Origin: Xenophilus sp. L33
Lineage (GTDB): Bacteria > Pseudomonadota > Gammaproteobacteria > Burkholderiales > Burkholderiaceae_C
Direction: 5' to 3'
Assembly (NCBI RefSeq): GCF_009765735.1
Contig: NZ_LMUW01000070.1
Coordinates: forward strand, 24,038-88,037
Length of the DNA stretch: 64,000 bases
This document shows, one piece after another, positions 60,354-64,000 of this stretch (positions are counted from its first letter, which is position 1; every line of letters begins with the position of its first letter). The notes below the pieces were generated by a model, which searched no databases, was not told the DNA's origin, and saw only the letters and a program-made list of their open reading frames with translations. Position numbers and translations under genes: made by a program.

Positions 60354-62288
60354 TCAAGCAGGCCGGAGCGACCCCGGCACGATCCGCGCGTCCCAGTCGC
60401 GCATCATCGATTGCACTTCCGGGTCGTTGTGGATCGCTTCCTCGGCGATGCGCTGGCGCTCGTCGGCGGCCTGCCTGTTGCGGCGCGCCGGGCTGTCGAC
60501 CACCACGCCGATCTCGATCGCGATTGTCACTCCATGACCGAGCGCCGCCAGCGCGACCTGCAGTTTCTCCCGGCTGCTCGCCTGGTTGAGCGATTCGCGC
60601 TCGACCCGCAGCAGCCATTGGTCGACGTCCCGCGCCACCAGTTGCGACTGCAGGGCCAGTTCGCGCGCCAGCGCGGTGATGGCTTCGGCGACCACCAGTT
60701 GGGTGACCGTGGCATGCCAGAAATCGCCCTCCTCGGTCGGCACCACCGGCGCCATCGGCGCGGCGACCGCGGCTTCGCGGGCGCCGGGCGGCGGTTGCAC
60801 GCGCACCGGCATCGCCATGACCTTGGCGGCGCCGGCGGACACGGAGGCAGGCGCCACCGGGCGGGACTGCGGCAGGCTGCGCGGCGTCTGCGTATCGACA
60901 ACCTGCAGGCGCTGGCCGGGTGGCGTGGCGGCTGCGGCGGGAGGCTCCGCGTCCTCCCAGGGCGGGGGCTCGGGAAGTAGCGTGGCGACCGATGCGGGTT
61001 TGGCGGATGCAGCCGGCGCCGCGGATGCGGCAGCAGGTGCTGCGACCGGCTCGCGTTGCGGCTGAGCGACCGGCGCCGGCGCCTGCATCGGCTGCACCAC
61101 CGAGGCCGGCCGCGCGGGCGCGGCCGCCCCAGCGGCCTCATTCAGAGTTTTTTTTTCCTGCGAGGCGGCGGGTGCGGCCGGCTTGAACGCGAGAAGGCGC
61201 AGCAGCACCATCGTGAGCGCTGCGTATTCGTCGGGCGCGAGGCCCAGTTCGCCGCGGCCGTGCAGACACAGGCTGTAGAGCAGCTGGGTTTCGTCGGTCG
61301 GCATCGTGGCGGCGAGGCGCGCGGTCTCGACGGCTTCGGGGTCGCTGGTGTCGCCGGCCTGGGCCTCGGCCCGCGACGGCACCGCCTGCAGCACCGCCAT
61401 CGCCTGCAGCACCGCGGTCATCTCCTCCAACGTGGAAGCGGCGGACATGCCTTCGCGGCGCAGGCCCTCGGCGGTCTCGACCACCGTCCTGCCGTCGCCT
61501 TGCGACAGCGCCTCGATCAGCTTGAAGACATGGCCGCGATCGACGCTGCCGAGCATCTGGCGCACGCCCGCCTCGCGGATCTCGCCGTTGCCGAAGGCGA
61601 TCGCCTGGTCGGTCAGCGAGAGCGCGTCGCGCATCGAACCGCGCGCGGCGCGGGCGATGAGGCGCAGCGCCGGCGCATCGGCCGGCACCTCCTCGGTCTT
61701 CAGCACGCCGGTGAGGTGCTCGAGCACGGTTTCGGGCGCCATCGGCCGCAGGTTGAACTGCAGGCAGCGCGACAGCACGGTGACCGGCACCTTCTGCGGG
61801 TCGGTGGTGGCGAGGACGAACTTGAGGTATTCGGGCGGCTCTTCCAGCGTCTTGAGCATCGCGTTGAACGCGTGGCCGGTGAGCATGTGCACTTCGTCGA
61901 TCATGAAGACCTTGAAGCGGCCCTGCACCGGCTTGTAGACCGCCTGCTCGAGCAGCGCCTGCACCTCGTCGACGCCGCGGTTGGAGGCGGCGTCGAGCTC
62001 GGTGTAGTCGACGAAGCGGCCGGCGTCGATGTCGCGGCAGGCCTGGCAGACGCCGCAGGGCGCGGCGGTGATGCCGCCCTGCCCGTCCGGACCCTGGCAG
62101 TTGAGCGACTTGGCCAGGATGCGCGAGACGGTGGTCTTGCCGACGCCGCGGGTGCCGGTGAAGAGATAGGCGTGATGCAGGCGCTGGGTGGTCAGCGCGT
62201 TCTCGAGCGCCTGCACCACGTGCTCCTGGCCGACCATCTCGCTGAAGGTTCGGGGACGATGTTTGCGGGCGAGCACGAGATAGGCCAT
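60354..62288 (-). CDS. dnaX: DNA polymerase III subunits gamma/tau
   Basis: Clamp-loader ATPase and replisome organiser. 644 aa. Walker A GTRGVGKTT, four-Cys zinc motif (NCQGPDG, PCGVCQAC), Walker B FMIDEVHML and sensor SRCLQF are intact. After about residue 380 the sequence is the Ala/Pro-rich linker and the tau C-terminal domain. An A9 run at codons 378-381 with stops in both other frames directly after it could yield a short gamma form. Confidence 0.96.
   Translation of the reverse strand: MAYLVLARKHRPRTFSEMVGQEHVVQALENALTTQRLHHAYLFTGTRGVGKTTVSRILAKSLNCQGPDGQGGITAAPCGVCQACRDIDAGRFVDYTELDAASNRGVDEVQALLEQAVYKPVQGRFKVFMIDEVHMLTGHAFNAMLKTLEEPPEYLKFVLATTDPQKVPVTVLSRCLQFNLRPMAPETVLEHLTGVLKTEEVPADAPALRLIARAARGSMRDALSLTDQAIAFGNGEIREAGVRQMLGSVDRGHVFKLIEALSQGDGRTVVETAEGLRREGMSAASTLEEMTAVLQAMAVLQAVPSRAEAQAGDTSDPEAVETARLAATMPTDETQLLYSLCLHGRGELGLAPDEYAALTMVLLRLLAFKPAAPAASQEKKTLNEAAGAAAPARPASVVQPMQAPAPVAQPQREPVAAPAAASAAPAASAKPASVATLLPEPPPWEDAEPPAAAATPPGQRLQVVDTQTPRSLPQSRPVAPASVSAGAAKVMAMPVRVQPPPGAREAAVAAPMAPVVPTEEGDFWHATVTQLVVAEAITALARELALQSQLVARDVDQWLLRVERESLNQASSREKLQVALAALGHGVTIAIEIGVVVDSPARRNRQAADERQRIAEEAIHNDPEVQSMMRDWDARIVPGSLRPA
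61148..61156 (-). other. A9 slippery run inside dnaX
   Basis: Codons GAA AAA AAA ACT span a run of nine A on the minus strand. In the -1 frame the next codons are AAC, TCT, GAA and a TGA stop; in the +1 frame CTC then TGA. Slippage in either direction would therefore end the protein at about 381-383 residues, the size of gamma. This parallels the A-run used for gamma synthesis in other dnaX genes. Confidence 0.75.
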
Positions 62289-62387
62289 CGGCGCATTTTA
62301 GGTCGGCCCGAAAGTGGACTACGCCATCTTGCAGATGGCGTCGCCGGCGTGCGGCCCTAGCATGAAACGACCTGCAGGAGAACCGAC

Positions 62388-63512
62388 ATGCCCACTGCGA
62401 CCCGCAAGGCCGCAGCGCCCCTCGCGACCGGCGCCCCCAAGGACGCGATCGACACCGCCAGCCAGCGCCGCTACTGCGCGCAGCCCATCCATCCGCAGCC
62501 CGGCTTCGACGCCTCGGTGTCGCCGGCCCGCGTCCGCGCCATCCTGGCGGCGCGCCGCAAGTGGGTCAACGGCACCCAGCTGACCTACTGCTGCTTCCAG
62601 CGCGGCGACCCGGTGCCGGCCGCCTGGCAGGGTCAGGCCGCCGACTTCGCGGTGGTCGACGAAGCCTTCGACACCTGGGCGCGGCTGGGCATCGGCATCA
62701 ACTTCCGGCGGGTGCAGGCACCCGAGGAGGCGATGGTGCGCATCGGCTTCGATCCGCACGACGGCGCCTGGTCCTGCGTCGGACGCACGCTGCTGGAGAT
62801 CAGGTCGCCACTGGAACGGACGATGAACTTCGCCTGGCCGCTCGCCGCCGAGGCCGGCCTCGACACCGCGCTGCATGCGATCGGCCACACGCTCGGCCTG
62901 GAGCACGAGCACCAGCATCCGCACGCCGGCATTGCCTGGAACCGGCAGGCGGTGCTCGACGTCTTCGGCGCCGCGCCGCACCACTGGACCGAGGCGGAGA
63001 TCGAATGGAACGTGCTGCGCCGGCTCGACGCGGCCGAGGCGCGGCGGCCGCACTGGGACCCGGATTCGGTCATGGGCTTCGGCTTCGACGCCGGGCTGAT
63101 CGATGCGCCGGCCGCCTACAAGAGCGGCCACTGCCCGAAGGGCGGCCTCTCCTACGGCGACAAGGCCTGGGTGGTCGAGGCCTATCCAGGCGTGCGGGCG
63201 CCGCCGGTCGGCAGCCTGAAGGTCGGCGCCTCGCAACTGCTCAAGCTCAAGGCCGGCGAGACCCGCGTCTTCGACTTCCTGCCGAGCCGCACCCGCGACC
63301 ACGACATCGCGACCTTCGGCCGCTCCGACGCGCTGCTGGTGCTGTTCGAGACGACCCCCGAGGGCAACGTGCAGATCGCCGGCGACGACGACAGCGGCAC
63401 GGCGCGCAACGCCCACCTGCGGGCGCGGCTGCACCGCGGTCGGCACTACCAGCTGGGCGTGCGCCTCTTCCACGCGGAAGTCCCGTTCGAGACCGCCTTG
63501 ATGGTCTGGTGA
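62388..63512 (+). CDS. Zincin-like metallopeptidase homologue lacking the catalytic Glu
   Basis: 374 aa. The zinc motif region reads HAIGHTLGLEHEH (His163 to His175) where active enzymes have HExGHxLGxxHE; residue 164 is Ala (GCG) in place of Glu (GAG or GAA), so the general base is missing. A Met-turn-like SVMGFGF follows, and the C-terminal 130 residues look like a beta-sandwich (VGSLKVGASQLLKLKAGETRV to the end). No signal peptide is clear. If not a sequencing error it is a pseudoenzyme. Lies between dnaX and the 4.5S RNA gene. Confidence 0.85.
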   Translation: MPTATRKAAAPLATGAPKDAIDTASQRRYCAQPIHPQPGFDASVSPARVRAILAARRKWVNGTQLTYCCFQRGDPVPAAWQGQAADFAVVDEAFDTWARLGIGINFRRVQAPEEAMVRIGFDPHDGAWSCVGRTLLEIRSPLERTMNFAWPLAAEAGLDTALHAIGHTLGLEHEHQHPHAGIAWNRQAVLDVFGAAPHHWTEAEIEWNVLRRLDAAEARRPHWDPDSVMGFGFDAGLIDAPAAYKSGHCPKGGLSYGDKAWVVEAYPGVRAPPVGSLKVGASQLLKLKAGETRVFDFLPSRTRDHDIATFGRSDALLVLFETTPEGNVQIAGDDDSGTARNAHLRARLHRGRHYQLGVRLFHAEVPFETALMVW

Positions 63513-63548
63513 ATCTGCGTGTGATTCGGCGGGTCATCGCGCGTCCAC

Positions 63549-63554
63549 TACAAT
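63549..63554 (+). promoter_or_regulatory. -10 element of the 4.5S RNA gene
   Basis: TACAAT lies seven bases before the predicted 5' end of the RNA. A weak -35 (near 63526-63531) is at an acceptable distance. Confidence 0.55.
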
Positions 63555-63560
63555 CCTCAG

Positions 63561-63660
63561 TTGACGGGCCTCCCCGCATGGTGAAGTGGCCAACCGGGTC
63601 AGGTGGGGAACCAAGCAGCCCTAACTGCGTAGTCAGTGCCGGGGGTAAGGCTCGTCAACC
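63561..63660 (+). ncRNA. ffs: Signal recognition particle 4.5S RNA
   Basis: Small RNA that pairs with Ffh to target membrane proteins. The conserved apical domain is seen as GGGTCAGGTGGGGAACCAAGCAGCCC with the symmetric loop partner CAGTGCCGGGGGTAAGG. The ends pair: TTGACG at 63561 with CGTCAA at 63653. The size of about 100 bases fits bacterial SRP RNA. The exact ends are estimated by pairing. Confidence 0.93.
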
Positions 63661-63703
63661 TTCAATCAGATTCCGTTCTCGCTCCCGCGGGAACGCGAAT
63701 CCT

Positions 63704-63886
63704 TCATGCCGCCGCGGCACAGGCCTCTTCCAGGCACCGCGACAGGTCCGCCGAAGCGCCCTCGTCGCCCACCTCCTCCCGACAAACGTCTCGCAACATC
63801 GTTGCAAAGCGCGCGTGATACAACGAGCGGCCACCCGGTCCGGCGGCCTGCGGGTCGCCGGACATCTTCATCACCACCACCTTCAT
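63704..63886 (-). CDS. Hypothetical small protein
   Basis: 60 aa from ATG 63886 (a longer version would start at 63946 and overlap the next gene on the other strand). The reading frame shows normal codon bias and ends with a Cys/Ala-rich tail (LSRCLEEACAAAA). No recognised motif. It lies opposite and head to head with the DUF3597 gene, with 12 bases between the starts. Moderate doubt that it is real. Confidence 0.45.
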   Translation of the reverse strand: MKVVVMKMSGDPQAAGPGGRSLYHARFATMLRDVCREEVGDEGASADLSRCLEEACAAAA

Positions 63887-63898
63887 CGGAACAAGCCC

Positions 63899-64000
63899 AT
63901 GAGTATCTTCGGCAGCATCTTTTCCAAGATCTTCCCCTCCGCTCAAGCCGCACCTGTCGTGACGCCGCCGCCGGCACCGGCGGCCGCGGCCGCAGCGCCC
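63899..64000 (+). CDS. DUF3597 family protein, cut by window end
   Basis: First 34 codons only: MSIFGSIFSKIFPSAQAAP then Ala/Pro-rich sequence. The start and the low-complexity spacer match the N-terminus of DUF3597 proteins (small, function unknown). The conserved C-terminal domain lies beyond the window, so the call rests on a short stretch. Confidence 0.65.
   Translation, partial: MSIFGSIFSKIFPSAQAAPVVTPPPAPAAAAAAP

Overview
This window is one continuous, very GC-rich stretch of bacterial chromosome. Gene content and synteny point to a betaproteobacterium of the order Burkholderiales, most likely Comamonadaceae and close to Variovorax (inference from protein similarity recalled by eye and from gene order; no search was run). 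I see no prophage, insertion sequence, CRISPR array, tRNA or rRNA, and no intergenic gap longer than about 300 bases. It is mostly core genome with an exopolysaccharide locus at the left end.

Layout. (1) 68-14888: a WspR-type diguanylate cyclase, a type I-like cellulose operon (bcsD-P-Q-A-B-Z-C, mostly joined by 4-base start/stop overlaps), a GGDEF/EAL protein facing it, and a 51-residue membrane protein. (2) 14997-19531: an FHA protein, a small unknown protein, and a two-component pair immediately upstream of an HtrA/DegQ protease. (3) 19582-26469: pobR/pobA for 4-hydroxybenzoate, an orphan molybdenum hydroxylase large subunit, the N-degron transferases aat and bpt, and an IclR regulator. 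(4) 26540-35800: a PBP7-type peptidase and the branched-chain amino acid block (two leuA types, a leucine attenuator, pssA, ilvC, ilvH, ilvB). (5) 36085-39460: a sigma factor, DUF3619, DUF3106, RDD, dgkA and a LOG protein. The first three look like a sigma/anti-sigma/periplasmic sensor set. (6) 39467-46513: glnB coupled to nadE, a FemAB-like protein, and divergent soluble and membrane pyrophosphatases. The membrane enzyme carries an OmpA-like tail and follows a structured leader. A frameshifted SnoaL-like gene comes next. (7) 46519-53230: three unknown proteins, an aldehyde dehydrogenase, moaA-mobA-moeA, and a stand-alone cyclic-nucleotide domain. (8) 53255-59210: rnhA, a methyltransferase, a decayed gloB, mltD, and an SsuABC/TauABC-like importer. 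(9) 59356-64000: recR-ybaB-dnaX with a dnaX slippery run, a metallopeptidase homologue lacking its catalytic glutamate, the 4.5S RNA gene, and the start of a DUF3597 gene.

How parts work together. The two c-di-GMP genes flank a cellulose synthase whose BcsA carries a PilZ domain, so production and decay of the activator are encoded beside their target. The moa/mob/moe genes make the cofactor that the molybdenum hydroxylase needs. Ppa and HppA both remove pyrophosphate. The most interesting leads are the sigma-DUF3619-DUF3106 set, the hppA leader RNA and OmpA fusion, the dnaX A9 run, the HAIGH metallopeptidase homologue, the gloB remnant and the leu attenuator.
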